Source: Chytridium lagenaria (Eukaryota; Chytridiomycota; Chytridiomycetes; Chytridiales; Chytridiaceae). Taken from it: 64,000 nucleotides of DNA. A model generated the notes under the pieces. That model searched no databases. It was not told the origin of the DNA and worked only from the letters and a program-made list of their open reading frames with translations. The stretch covers positions 1 to 64,000 of the forward strand of contig JAHLKC010000027.1 in the NCBI GenBank assembly GCA_025449115.1, in the 5' to 3' direction. Shown piece by piece: positions 38,303-50,480 of this stretch. Both the position numbers and the translations under genes were made by a program. Every line of letters starts with the position of its first letter. Within the stretch, counting starts at the first letter, position 1.

Positions 38303-40864
38303 TTAAAACACCAAAGCAGCCAACACAGTCGCTCCCAAAATGCTCATAAAGCCAACAACAATACCCTCCGCAATAACACTCTTCCCAGCCGCATTCCTCG
38401 TGGTGGTGGTCGAAGCACCCGCAGTCGGAGTCGTCACCTTAACGCTCGCGGTTCCAGAGGGGCCTTCGGTGCTCGGCACCTCAACGTTAGTAGCCGGACC
38501 TCTTTGAATAAGCACGCGTCTCGCAACGGATGGCACGCCTTCAGCAGTCACGACAAACAAATGGTAGTTTCCAGAGGGCGCAATGGCCGACGTCGGGGGG
38601 ACTCGGAAGATTACGTGGGTGCCGTTGTTAAAGAGGACCTTGGGGCCGAGGAAACGTTGGTCGGTGTTGGTGGAGTGGGTGGTGGTTGTGTAGCGGATAA
38701 AGGAGACGGAAGAGATGGGGACAGAGGGGGAAAGTTCGATCGCGATGACAGAGTTGTGCGTGACCGTGGTGGGCGCGTTAAGAATCGAAGGGCGGCTGGT
38801 AGAGGCCATGTAAGGAGGAATGTAACGCTCTAAATTATAGCAGTATTAAAAGTGTTGCTTCATGGTTTTAAAGATAGATGGAAAGGGACTCACCAATACG
38901 AGTCTCATAAGGATCCCTGCAAGCCTGCTGTCCAGAAGGCCAACAGTCAGGCTTGAGAGGCGGCTCAGGCTTCCTAAATGGAACTGCGCTGAAATCTGTG
39001 ACCTCAGCGTCACCCCACACATCCTGGTAGTTCTGCATCTCAGATCCCATAGTGACAACTGACGCGTCCTCAAGAAGAATAGCACCAGAATGGTAAAGAC
39101 GGGGTACTCGCATAGTGCCGACTGCGGGGGCCCAAGTGCGGTTGACAGGGTTGAACAAATCGGTTTCAAAAACGGGGCCGGCAGCGTATTGAGATTGACC
39201 TGCGTTTCCACCAGCGACACCCCAACGGAGACCGTTGGTGAAGAGAATAGTGCCGTCTATAGTGCGAAAACACGGAAACAATAAGCAAGCCTGAATAACA
39301 CGAAAGGGGACGCAGGAATTGTATACGTACCAGGGAGGAGGACAGAGTCAGGCATGAGACGGCCACGGGGCATATCGGGTTCCCTCTGCCACTTGGCACC
39401 GGCGGTGTCAGCGTCAAGAGAGTAGCACTGCGAGGAGGCAAGGGTGGTCACCCTCTGGACACCACCACAGACCATGACGATAGCCTTGTAACCAGTCTCC
39501 TCGTACATAGGGAGAAGGACAGCGGTTGGAGTGTTGCTAAAGAGAAAACAAATAAGAATAAAGGAAAGGAACTCGCGAACACAGGAAGGAGAGGAGAATA
39601 AACTTACGGGTAAATCCAAGGTTCGTGGTTTCCATCTGCAAGGAGCTGGTCAATCTCAACAGTGTTGTCATTGTCCTCCTTGTCGATAGTAATGGTACGG
39701 TTCGACACCATCACAAGAATCTTTTTAGATGGGAGCTGGAATGCAACGGGGTAGAGAACATGGGGATAGGCCCACACAAGAAGGTTCATAGTCTTGGCCT
39801 GGGTCTCGGTCGTAGGGTAGTATTCGTAGGTAGGGTTCATGTTCTTGCCCAAGTCATCGAAATCAAGGTTTGTAGTGATTCCAGAAATGATGATGGTACT
39901 AAATATAGTAGATTAATTACTCTAAGGTTCCAGTACTCGCGGTAAGCGAATAATTAGAAATGTAAAGAGTCAAAGAATGAGGGAGTAGGGGAAAAACGAC
40001 AAGCTTATCGCCTTCTGGCCATGATACGCCTCCAAAGTGACAAATGAGTTGAAACCTCCCACCCCCTAGACCCCATCGCATGTTTAAACGGATTAAAAAA
40101 ACTTACGTATCATCAAACAAGGTCACGATAGTGGGATACCACCTGGCACCACCAGTCAAGTTCCCATGAACATTTTCATTCTCCCACTTTCCAGTACCTC
40201 CGACTTCGGGCACAAACTTTCTCCTTCCAAAGATACCAGGTTGTAAAAAGAAGCCAATGGTGGAATCATTTGAAGGCTGTCTGTCACCTCCAAACATCCA
40301 GATGCCGCCATCAGCGGCTTGAGAGTGACCGGCACAAAAGGGGTTGGAGTAGAGATCGGTAAGGACTTGAGGGGTAAGGGATTCTGGTTTAAGGTCTGTG
40401 ACGGTGGAGGTGTAGCCGCCAGTGTTGGGGTTGAGGAGGTTGTACTAGATGGGTTTGAAGAGATCATGTTTTAGTTTTTACAGTTAGTTGGTCAATGACA
40501 AAGGATTATTATAGTATAATAAGCAAGGCGACAAGAAATCGGGTAAAAGAACAAGGCGAGTAAAAAAGAGAGAAAAGAAAGTTTGACTAAGTGTACTCAC
40601 GGGTTGAGTGTGAGGCCTCTCGACGCAAAGCAGCTTTGAATCGGGAAGGAGTGCAGCATGGATACAGACGGACCCAGTGTTTCCACCTGTGATATCCATG
40701 TAATTTAGTAAACGATACGATAGAGAGGTAGGTAGATCACTACTAGACTATGCATACATACCCTTGATAGCCCAAGAGCCTTGCCCAGAGATGATAGCAA
40801 GAGTAGAGGATGGAATGGAGATGGCCGTCATGACGGCCACCCACAATGCACTTGAGGAGAGCAT
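38303..40864 (-). CDS. Copper radical oxidase (glyoxal/galactose oxidase family, AA5_1), copy 1
   Basis: Secreted or cell-surface oxidase that makes H2O2 from aldehydes or alcohols with a Cu/Cys-Tyr radical. The start at 40864 gives a signal peptide (MLSSSALWVAVMTAISIPSS). The kelch-type propeller holds the radical-site Cys in NPFCAGHSQAADGG (about 40330), the Tyr in RWYPT (about 40138), the Tyr-His ligands in RLYHSGAILLED (about 39090) and, in the C-terminal DUF1929 domain, the axial His in TTTTHSTNTDQR (about 38680). All expected copper and radical residues are therefore present. The C-terminus has a Ser/Thr-rich linker and a hydrophobic tail (VGFMSILGATVLAALVF) suited to a GPI anchor. Several introns are conserved in place with the two neighbouring copies, indicating tandem duplication. 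Substrate is not predictable. Confidence 0.92.
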
Positions 40865-41470
40865 TCCCTTTGTGATGAATGAAAAATAGTAATAATTAAT
40901 ATTTTAATAATAATTAATTAATTAATTAGTATTTAAAAGGCTGAATGAATGAATGATGACTGATGGATGAAAAAGAAGAATTAAATGGAAAAGAAAAAAG
41001 AAGCATTCAGCAGCAGCAGCAGCAGCATAACACCCTTGGCCTAATATATATTTAATATATATCAATTAATTAATAATTAATTAATTGAATAATAATTGAA
41101 TAATAATAATAATAAAATAATATTAATATAATAACTGGGCATAATTCATACATAATACTGTGTGTTACACTATGCATGATCAGCATGACGCCTCATCCAT
41201 CCTTTTGATTGGAATTAAATATCATTTGTTTTTTAATACATAAAATATAAATTAATAGAAGAGAAATCTTGTTTCTAATAAATAATATATTATTTATTAT
41301 TATTTTCATATACATAAATATATTATCATCATTGATTATTATAAAAACAAAACTCATCACTTTATATAATTAATAATAAATAAACAGCTTATCAATATAT
41401 GTATTCAAAATAAATATGTAAAATATGTAGTGTCAAAAAATGGTAACGACCATGTAAAAGTCAAGACACG
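40865..41470. other. Intergenic, very AT-rich, with CAG repeat
   Basis: 606 bp between two oxidase copies. It contains (CAG)6 at 41008-41026 and long ATTAATTA/TAATAATA tracts. This is the upstream region of copy 1 and the 3' region of copy 2. No gene seen. Confidence 0.5.
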
Positions 41471-44030
41471 TTAAAACAACATGCTGGAAAATAATACAGT
41501 GATTGCTCCTACAACCACCACCACCATCAACACCTCTCTATCTCTGGAAACACCTCCACTCGCAACCCTGTTCTCACCAACTCCCCCAGTCACACACAGG
41601 TGTCCCAGAAACACCCACACTGGTCGTCATCTCACTTTGAAACGGCATCTCCACGTCCGTCTTCTCCCCTCTCTTCAAGAGCACCCTCCACCCTACACTC
41701 GGCACCCCTTCACCGTCACCACAAACAAATGATAATGCCCACCAGGCGCCACTGCACTGGTCGGTGGCATCCGAAAAAGGACATGACTCCCATTATTAAA
41801 CAACACACTCGGTCCCAGAAACCTCTGATCGGTGTTGGTTGAATGCGTGGTCGACGTGTACCTTATCAACGAGACACTCGCCACCTTGACTCCTTCATTA
41901 ATCTCAACCACAATCGTGGAATTATGCGTCACCACCCTCGGCGCATTCTTAATCACGGGTCCACCACTCCTACCCCATATAGGCAGGCTCATACCTCTCC
42001 ACCCTCGTCTCATAAGGATCCCGACAAGCCGACAACCCAACCGGCCAACAATTCGGGCTCAAAGGTGATCCGGTCTAGGATTAGGTTGAACAAACTCTGT
42101 CATCTCCTGACTCCCCCAAAAATCTTCATGGTTCTGCATCTCAGACCCAACAGTAATGACCGACCCATCTTCAAGCAAGATGGCACCGGAATGGTACAGC
42201 CGCGAGATCGACATGATGCCAACTCCAGGTGTCCATGTCTTTGTGACCGGGTTATAGAGATCCGTCTCGTAAATGGGCCCCGCGGCATACTGAGTTTGAC
42301 CAGCATTCCCACCAGCAACACCCCACTTGGCACCATTCACAAACAACACTCTCCCATCTTTCCAAGACGCGTAAGTTTTTCGAATGTTGAAAACAAAACA
42401 AGCGACATTACCTGGAAGTAGAACCGAATCAGGCATAAGCCTTCCTCTCGGCATGTCCGCCTCCTTCTCCCACTTTCCTCCTCCATCAGCATCAATCGAC
42501 CAACACTGCTCACTAGCAAGCGTCGTCACCCTTTTAACTCCTCCACAAACCATCACAACAGCCTTGTACCCTGTCTCCTCATACATGGGCAATAAAAACG
42601 CCGTTGGCGAGTTCCTATCAAGCAGCCTTTAATACTTCCAAGCAGGTAATGAGAAAAAATCACTCACGGATATATCCATGGCTCGTGATTCCCATCCGCC
42701 ACCAACTGATCAATCTCGACAGTCCGGTCATTATCTTCTTTATCTATCGTCACAGTGCGATTTGAAACCATCACAAAATCTTTTTGGAGGGCAGCTGAAA
42801 CGCGACAGGGTAAAGAACGTGTGGGTAGGCCCATCTAAAACCAAAAAAAACAAAAAAAAACGCGTCAAAACCAAAATAAAAAATAAAAAATTCACCCACA
42901 CCCTTGGTGAAAAAGAATTAAAAAAAACGCGAAAACATGGTTAAACTTACACCAAAATATCGAGATTTTTGGGGTTAGGATCTGACGTTGGGTAATACTC
43001 GTATGTGGGTTCATGTTTTTCCCTAAATCATCGAAATCAAGGTTGGTCGTTGTTCCCGATATGATGATCACGCTACAAATCCCCATTCCCCAAAAAAAAG
43101 ATTAACAAGAGAATAAAATCAGCGAAAAAGAAAACGCGAACAAGGCGTGAGAGTGATTTTAAATACCTATCATCAAACAACGTCACGACTGTTGGATACC
43201 ATCTCGCGCCTCCCGTCATATTCCCATGCACATCCTCATTCTCCCACATTCCCATGAATTTTCGACGTCCAAAGATCCCCGATTGTAACGTGAATCCAAT
43301 GGTAGAATCATTGGAGGGTTGACGGTCTCCACCAAACACCCAGATACCGCCATCGGATGCTTGGGAATGACCGGCGCAGAAGGGGTTTGTTTGAAGGTCC
43401 CGAAGGATGAGTGGGGTGAGGGTTTCAGAGGTGAGGTCGGTGAGGGTGGACGTGAAGCCGCCAGTGTTGGGGTTGAGAAGCGGGTACTAAGGAAGGAAAG
43501 GGGTTATTTTTTTTTTTTTTGTGAGTTGATCGGCTGACAAGGTTGGGGCTTGGGGCTGAGGGGGTTTTTTTGGATCGTGACGGGTGGCTTTGCGCAGGGG
43601 ATGTTTTGGAAGAGAGGGTTGTTGGGATGAATGGGTGGATGGATGGATGGATGGAGGAAAAGGGGTTGATGTCTGGATTGAAAAAGAAATGTGTTGGGGA
43701 GGGGGATGGTTTAGTTGACTTACGGGTTGGGTATGAGGCCGCTCGATGCAAAGAAGTTTGTTGTCAGGTAACAATGCAGCATGGATGCCCACACTGATCC
43801 CGTATTTCCACCTTCATTCAAAAAACCAACTGGCGTTAGCACCGACAAGACTAAGCATGATCCCCCCCCAAAGCGTCATTCCAAGCAAAATTGAACAGAC
43901 TGTCACAACAATGATGACCATAACTACCTTTCACCGTCCATCTCCCTATCCCGGTGACGACCGCATCGATACCATGAATCCATAGTGATGTGACGACGAG
44001 ACTTAGAAGCGTGCTGATGGTTGTAAGCAT
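41471..44030 (-). CDS. Copper radical oxidase (AA5_1), copy 2
   Basis: Close paralogue of the gene at 38303. The start at 44030 gives the signal peptide MLTTISTLLSLVVTSLWIHG. Catalytic landmarks are NPFCAGHSQASDG (about 43375), RWYPTVV (about 43195), SRLYHSGAILLEDGSVITVG (about 42195) and TSTTHSTNTDQRF (about 41840). The C-terminus, reached after a one-base slip near 41700, has a linker and the hydrophobic tail MVVVVVGAITVLFSSMLF before the stop at 41471, again suited to GPI anchoring. Introns fall at the same places as in copy 1. Intron sequence near 43625-43650 holds a GGAT microsatellite on the plus strand. All copper and radical residues are conserved, so the enzyme should be active once frame breaks are resolved. 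Confidence 0.9.
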
Positions 44031-44644
44031 TTGTGTTGTTGTTTTTCTTGAAAAAAAAAAGAGATCGGACTTCAGTATAAAAACAATGTCACTTTTGTGC
44101 ATTCACCAATTGGAGCTGAGTTGAAATTTCGGCAGGATGTCTGATGATCGTGTGAGTAACAGAACGTTGAGGAGACGCGACTGAAATCTTTATTTGGGGC
44201 CGAGGGTGGACCGCGAAATGAGATGGTGAATGTTTACAGTGGTTTGAATTGAGAGTGACCGATTCCTATGAATAAACTACAAGTGTCTTTATTGCGCATG
44301 GGCAAAAATAAGACAGTCGAAAATGACGGTCGACTTTGTACATGAGAGCGTAGTCTATTTTCATCAATCGGATATCGATGTTGTCAGCCATTTTAAAAGC
44401 CGGCGTACTAGATACTGGTATTATTAAACAGTGACCCCTCACAAAAAAAGTCAATGACACTTCAAGTCCGCATCAAAACCATGCACCCATCATCCATAAT
44501 ATAGCATGAAAATATAATCCCCAACTCCCAACTCCCTAATCCCACAAAGCATACACAACAATCCACCCATATCCGCCAATTTCACAACGACAAACTTTGC
44601 ATCCCACAAAAAGTCCTCTGAATCATCCATCCATCCATCCAACC
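44031..44644. other. Divergent intergenic region between oxidase copy 2 and UBE2W
   Basis: 614 bp without a supported gene. An ATCC microsatellite (about 44624-44640) lies directly before the UBE2W start. Upstream regions of both divergent genes lie here. Confidence 0.45.
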
Positions 44645-45437
44645 ATGTCCAACATCTTCCTCAAACGCCTCACAAAAGAACTCCGCGACATGCAAGCAAA
44701 CCCACCTCCAGGCATCCGCATCGGAAAAAGCCGACGACAATTCTAAAACTGTACGTCGCCGCCCCCCTCCCCAAAAAAAAACATGACAAAGGCCCGCTAA
44801 CTCGCAAAACACAGTTGGCTCATCTCTGTTCAAGGCGCATCAGGAACACTTTACGAAAACGAATCCTTTAAACTCCAGTATACCCCTTCCCTTTGTCCGA
44901 CACACGGTTAACACTGGAAACAGTTCAAGTTTGGCAACAACTACCCCCTCGAATCCCCAGAAGTAAGCCACTACCACCATCCCATCAATCTTAACCTCCC
45001 TCACAAAAAAAGGTCATCTTCATCGAAAACGTCCCCATCCATCCCCACGTAAGCTCCCCCCCCCCCCGCATCCTCTCTAACCCCCTACAGATTTACAGGT
45101 ACCACGCCCCCCAAATCCCTCCCCTAACACCCGACACAGCAACGGCCACATCTGTCTCTCCATCCTCTACGATCAATGGAGTCCCGCCTTAACCGTCAGT
45201 TCCGTCGTTCTCTCGATTCTAAGCATGTTGAGCAGTTGTCCGAAAAAGGTAGATGATGCGCGCTGTCGGTGTGGCTGATATGGGTAGGAACGACCTGTGG
45301 ATAATGGGACGTATATATTGACGGCGAAAAAGTCACCAAAGCAGACGAATTGGGCGTTTCATGGTATGGAAAAGGTAGATTTTGGATTTATTAATGGGGT
45401 GTTTTTTTTTTTTTTTTATGTAGATGATAAAGTGTGA
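44645..45437 (+). CDS. UBE2W: Ubiquitin-conjugating enzyme E2 W
   Basis: E2 that, in animals, attaches ubiquitin to substrate N-termini. The start [20 protein letters not shown] is the expected N-terminal helix. The core follows: [40 protein letters not shown], the active-site Cys in [20 protein letters not shown], then [18 protein letters not shown] and a C-terminus WAFHDDKV resembling the WWYHDD ending of UBE2W. Very small introns interrupt it: 45049-45090, an 8-base exon ATTTACAG (45091-45098), then 45099-45139. The last intron ends just before 45423. One slip occurs near 44735, before the second exon. About 150 residues, the family length. It lies on the opposite strand within the oxidase cluster and is functionally unrelated to it. 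Confidence 0.93.
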
Positions 45438-46192
45438 AGTTGGATGGAATTGGGGTGGCGGGAAGGGTTGTTGCATGGACTTTTTTGTTTTTCTCGATAA
45501 CGTATTCAAAACTGTGAACTGGGGAATGTATTTTTTTTATTAGTATTGAATTAACAATGGTTCGATTGATGAATATGGAAAGGTTTTGCCTCTGTTTATT
45601 TTATGCGTGGGTGTGGGTATGGCGTGGCGGAATCATGAAGTTTGGAATTGTTTTTTGGATATGAAAGTTTTGGAGGAGATGGATGGTTTTTGGGACATCA
45701 GAATGTTGAGGGGTTTTTTCCTTTTCTTTTTTTCTTGTGAGTTGAGATTGAGAACTTTGGCAATGGACTCTTTCCTTTTTATTTTCGTGGGAGGGGAAGC
45801 TGTTATAAGTAAGGGTGAGAACAGGCGCATCTATCTTTATACAACCATAACGTTGTTGCTCAACAAAAGCATAATATAGTGGGGTTTTTTTTTTATATGC
45901 GATGTTTTCGTGACGGAAGAAAAAAAGACATCTTGTGAATTGAAATTGGGAATATTACACTGGGAATGTTTCTTGTTTATAAAAAGTGTAAAGATATATT
46001 TCATAGGTTGCATACAAGGAGACAAGAAAAAATAAAACAAAAAACAGGACTGTTTGTTAAAGGGGAATTGGGAACGCTTATGTAAAGTGGTGGTAGTGCA
46101 ATGCATGCAAAAAAGAAAAACAAGAGTAAAAAACAGGGGAGGTGGTTCTGGACAACCTAATTAAACGAAACCGCGTATAACAACAAAATAAA
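45438..46192. other. Intergenic, convergent ends
   Basis: 755 bp between the UBE2W stop and the end of oxidase copy 3. T-rich on the plus strand. An open stretch at 45586-45879 is T/G-rich with no known motif and is not considered a gene. Confidence 0.45.
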
Positions 46193-48627
46193 TCACCACA
46201 ACATTGCTGCAACCGCCACAACAACACAAGCGGTCACGGCGAATATTTTTTCAGCGGTAACATCAGCCCCGATTTCGCCGTGGTCTGCACAACCGACACC
46301 GTGTTGGTCCTCGTCGCCGCAGGACCCGTCCCGTGGTGGTTGGCATCTCCACTTCGGTGCGTTCACCCGCCCTAATCATGAGCCGTCGTCCAACACTCGG
46401 CACGCCATCGCCCGTAACCACAAATAAGTGGTAGTTTCCTGGTGGTGCGACGCCGCCATGGGGGGGGACGCGGAAGACAGCGTGGGTGCCGTTGTTGAAG
46501 AGGAGCTTGGGGAGGAGGAGACGTTGGTCCGTGTTTGTGGAGTGGGTGGTGGTGGTGTAGCGGATGAGCGAGAGGGAGGCGATGGGACGGTGGGGGAAAG
46601 GGTGACGAGAATGGTGGAGTTGTAGGTGGCGGTGAGAGGAGAAGAGAGGATTTCGGGACGGGTGGATGCGGTAAGGTAAGGGTGGGAGAAGAATTCTAAA
46701 AAAAATAAGAAACAACGTGATAATGCCAAATATTTTCTTTAAAAAAAGCGGGGATTACTCACCAATCCTCATCTCATAAGGCCAAGCACAAGCCATAGCC
46801 TCTGTCCCATTCTCATACTTATTCGGATAACATTCCGGCTTTAAGGTTGCAAAGGTCTCTCAATGTTTCCCTCCACATCACCCCACAAATCCTGATAATT
46901 CTGCATCTCACTTCCCGTCGTGATAACGCTCCCATCTTGCAGCAAAATTGCACCGGAATGGTAGAGACGGGGCACGACGGATCGACCAATGGTTGACCAT
47001 GTTCGAGTGACGGGGTTATAGATGTCAGTGTCGAACCAGGGACCAGCGCAGTATTGAGCTTGGCCGGCGTTACCGCCTGCGACACCCCATCGAGCGCCGT
47101 TAGTGAAAAGAATGGTGCCGTCTTGAGGGAAATGTTAGTAAGGCAGACCGGTGTGAGTAATCAGAGAGAATACCAACCTGGGAGGAGAACGGAATCAGGC
47201 ATGACACGACCACGTGGCATATCAGGTTCGCGTGTCCATTTAGCACCAGGAGTGTCAGCTTCAATCGAGTAGCATTGGTTCGACGAGAGGCCGCCGCCCT
47301 TTTGGACACCACCGCAGACCATCACACGACAGCCTTGTACCGTTTTCCTCAGACATTGGGAGCAAGACGCCAGTAGGGGTGTTGCTATAATGAAATGGTT
47401 GAGTTAGAATAACGTTCAAGTAATAAACGAAATGGTAACTCACGGATAGATCAAGGCTCGTGATCTTCTGCAAGAAGTTGATCAATCTCAACGATATCGT
47501 CTTTTTCCTTCTCCTCATCGTGATCAATCAATACTGTCCGGTTCGACACCATCAAGAAATATTTTTTTTGGAGGGCAACTGGAACGACACGGGGTAGAGA
47601 ACGTGAGGATACGCCCATCTAAAATTAAAATTAACACACCCGTACCTTCAAACCTTTTGTAAAATTCAGAAAAAAGATTGCTTACACAAAGAGTTCAAGA
47701 ATCTGGGAGTTTTCTCCAGTCTTGCGGGGAGGGTAAGTATTCGTAAGTGGGATTCATATTCTTGCCGAGGTTTTCAAAGTCGAGGTTTGTGGTGGTGCCA
47801 GAGAAGATGACGAGTTTTTCATCGTGCATGGTGACGACGGTAGGGTACCATCTAGCACGCCGCTCATGTTCCCATGAACATCCTCATTTTCCCTAAAATA
47901 AACAAAACAAAGTCAGAATGAAATATATTGCAAAATCAAAACGTGTTGAATAATACATTCCAAAAAAGAAAAGTAAAGGAAAAAACAAACCATTTTGGCA
48001 ACCCATCCTTTTTCAGTTGACGGAACCAGCTTCTCCTTCCCTCAATGCATCCTTCAAGTCGAAACCAATGTCAGGGTTCGACGAATTCTGCTTGTCACCT
48101 CCAATTACCCAAATAGACCCATCAGCTGCCTGAGCATGACCGGCGCAAAAGGGATTTGTGGTAAGATCCTTTAAAGAGGTGAATGTGATTTGGTCTCTGG
48201 AGAGGTCAACAAGGGAGGAGGTCCATCCGCCAGTCTTTTCGTTAAGGATTTGTACTGAGAGAGAGATGGGGTAGAGTATTAGTATAGTTGAAGAGTTTGG
48301 AGTAAAACTTACGGGAGATTGGTGAGGACGTTCCACGCACACGAGTTTGTTGTCAGGAAGGAGTAAAGAATGGATGCAAAGCGATCCAGTCTCACCAGCT
48401 ATAATCAAATATTTATATTAGATATATTAATAAATAAAACATAAAAACATAAAATAAAAAAAAGTATGAAAATAAATAAATAATAAAATACAAAAAATTA
48501 AAATACATTTTACTCTCCAAGTCCCTGTTCCAGAAACGACGGCAGCATCGACTGATGGTATTAGTGTGTTAGTGAAAGTGATAGGAATGAGTAATAGTAA
48601 TAGTAATGGATGATGATGATGATGCAT
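46193..48627 (-). CDS. Copper radical oxidase (AA5_1), copy 3
   Basis: Third tandem paralogue. The start at 48627 gives a signal peptide with a His run encoded by a CAT repeat (MHHHHHPLLLLLLIPITFTN). Landmarks: NPFCAGHAQAADGSIWVIGG (about 48140), RWYPTVV (about 47850), RLYHSGAILLQDGS (about 46955) and TTTTHSTNTDQRLL (about 46535). After a frame slip the C-terminus reads AVTACVVVAVAAMLW and stops at 46193, a shorter hydrophobic tail than in the other copies. It is the most diverged of the three, for example VIGGDKQNSSNPDIGF where the others have FGGDRQPSNDSTIGF, and lacks part of the segment before RWYPT. Intron positions are largely shared. Confidence 0.88.
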
Positions 48628-49342
48628 GATGATGGTATTTAATTGTAGTGATAACGTATAAAACAAAGAGTATAGAAAAAGTAAGAAAAAAAAAGAGGGG
48701 AACTGTATAGACCAGGCCACCTTTTTATACAACTTTTTATTATAAATAAATAATGAATATTAATATGATATTGCTTTGTTGAGATGGGTTGACTCACACA
48801 TTTTGATAATTACTCTATTTGCATATTACTATTTATTGAATCAACCTTGTCAATTTAATATTGCATTAAAAGTGTTTATTTATTAATATTATTATATTAT
48901 ATATCTATAATAATATCTCTTTTAAATAGTAAATATTGCATTGTCACACCAATACCCAGAGACAAAAAAGACATGAAAAAGCCTCTTGCTTGTTTATCAA
49001 TTAGTAAACTTTAGTCAAGCAAGTCTCAGTCAGATGGGTCAGTCAGCCTTGTTCATATAAATTAATTAAATAATATAAAATATATAAGAATTGTCTTCAA
49101 AAGGTTCCTTTTGTATTGTTTTAAATACAATTTATTTATAAATATTTTGATGCTTGCTTGGGCTGAAGGAACAGATTTCGGACTTTAAATTTCATATATT
49201 TATCTATTTACTTCTCAGCCATCCAATAAATAATCATTTTTAAAACTCAACTCACTATAAAACCTATTACTTGTTACTCTCCATCCGTCTATCCTCTAAA
49301 AACGAATTACTTTATTTTCACATTCATCGCATAAAATAAAGC
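48628..49342. other. AT-rich divergent intergenic region
   Basis: 715 bp between the starts of oxidase copy 3 and the LysM gene, with long AT tracts (for example 48880-48920). Promoters of both secreted-protein genes should lie here, but no site is specific enough to name. Confidence 0.45.
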
Positions 49343-50278
49343 ATGGTCATCAAGTCACCCATCACTACCCTCGTCACCATCCATACCATCCTCTTCCTCT
49401 CCCTCTCAGCTATCCTGTCCATCATCTCACTGCATCATGGTGTAGAAGCTGCTCCAGCTCCAGTTCCGCTTCCTTTACCCAGTCAGCAAGACTCCAAAAA
49501 CGTTACGGCTACACGCCCCTGGATCCTCCAGCATCATGTCCAAAAACTTACTTTGTCTTGGTGAGTAAACCTCTCTCCATTGTTATATATTCATTGCATT
49601 CCAACAATAAATACACTTTTTATCAATATAACCGTTAATCATCCCAACTTCTTTCCTTTGATTAATCAGGAAGGTCAAACATGCTATGGGATCGCGCAAT
49701 CCCTTGGCATCACGCTACCTGCTCTCCCAGTCCTACAACCCCGATATCGATTGCCAATCTCATCTATCCAAAGTAAGTTTCACCCACCCATATTCCTTCT
49801 TTTTTAGTCATTCTTTCGTTTAACATTACACAAGCCCAACGTCTTTGCATCGAACCTCCATGCTACTCCAACTGCAAGCTTCAGAGAGTGCTTACAGATG
49901 GATGTCTCAAGGTTTACGAGATCATGGTAATCGAATATATTTTTTCATCAGACCACTTTTTCTTTTGGTAGCCTGTTTGTTATCTCCGTTCGCCCTGCAC
50001 AGCGAGTTGAAAATAGTGGTGGCATGGGCCTTTTACCATGCAGCCATTAATCGCTAAAAGGAAAAGTTCTTGCTTGCACATCAAATGGCTAACACCCAAC
50101 TCCAATCTAGCCCGGAGATTCCTGCTGGGCCATCGCAACCAGCTTTAATGTCACAGTTGCCTACCTTCAAGCCTTGAACCCTCCTCGCGTGTTACACCAT
50201 TCCGATCTACCCTCAAGATATGCTCTGCGTCTTGGTCCCGCCTATCCCTTTAACAACCCTCTCCAAACCTTCAAATGA
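49343..50278 (+). CDS. Secreted protein with two LysM domains
   Basis: LysM domains bind chitin or related GlcNAc polymers. The start at 49343 gives a hydrophobic signal region (VTIHTILFLSLSAILSIISL). The first LysM reads CPKTYFVL, then after an intron EGQTCYGIAQSLGITLPAL and YNPDIDCQSHLSK, continuing in the next exon as AQRLCIEPPCYSNCKLQRVL. The second LysM is in the last exon: PGDSCWAIATSFNVTVAYLQ, ALNP, CYTIPIYPQDMLCVLVPP. Frame slips occur near 49520, 49725 and 50188. The stop is uncertain: one frame ends at 50278, the LysM frame runs to about 50350. In fungi such proteins can shield cell-wall chitin or act in host interaction; which applies is unknown. Confidence 0.82.
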
Positions 50279-50480
50279 AGAAACAGCCGAATCCATACTT
50301 TTATTTCGACACCCTTTTTTTTTTTTTTAGCTCTTAACGTGTGACCTATTGTTGTTTTTAGCTTTTAACGTATGTACCTAGTCCGCCGATTACCCAAATA
50401 AACTTTTTTACCGGATGATTCCGTTTTTTAAGATTTGACGTTCAAAACACAAAAAAACTTATATGAAAACACGAAAACAT

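Noticed and set aside
38504..38833. Plus-strand frame antisense to oxidase copy 1
   Set aside because: Gly/Arg-rich shadow of the DUF1929 exon, whose minus-strand translation is clearly conserved.
43625..43650. GGAT repeat as a possible CRISPR or satellite array
   Set aside because: Only a short simple-sequence tract in an oxidase intron, without spacers; the ATCC run before UBE2W is of the same kind.
45586..45879. Open frame after UBE2W
   Set aside because: T/G-rich low-complexity translation (Phe runs), no splice context or motif; most likely 3' untranslated or intergenic sequence.
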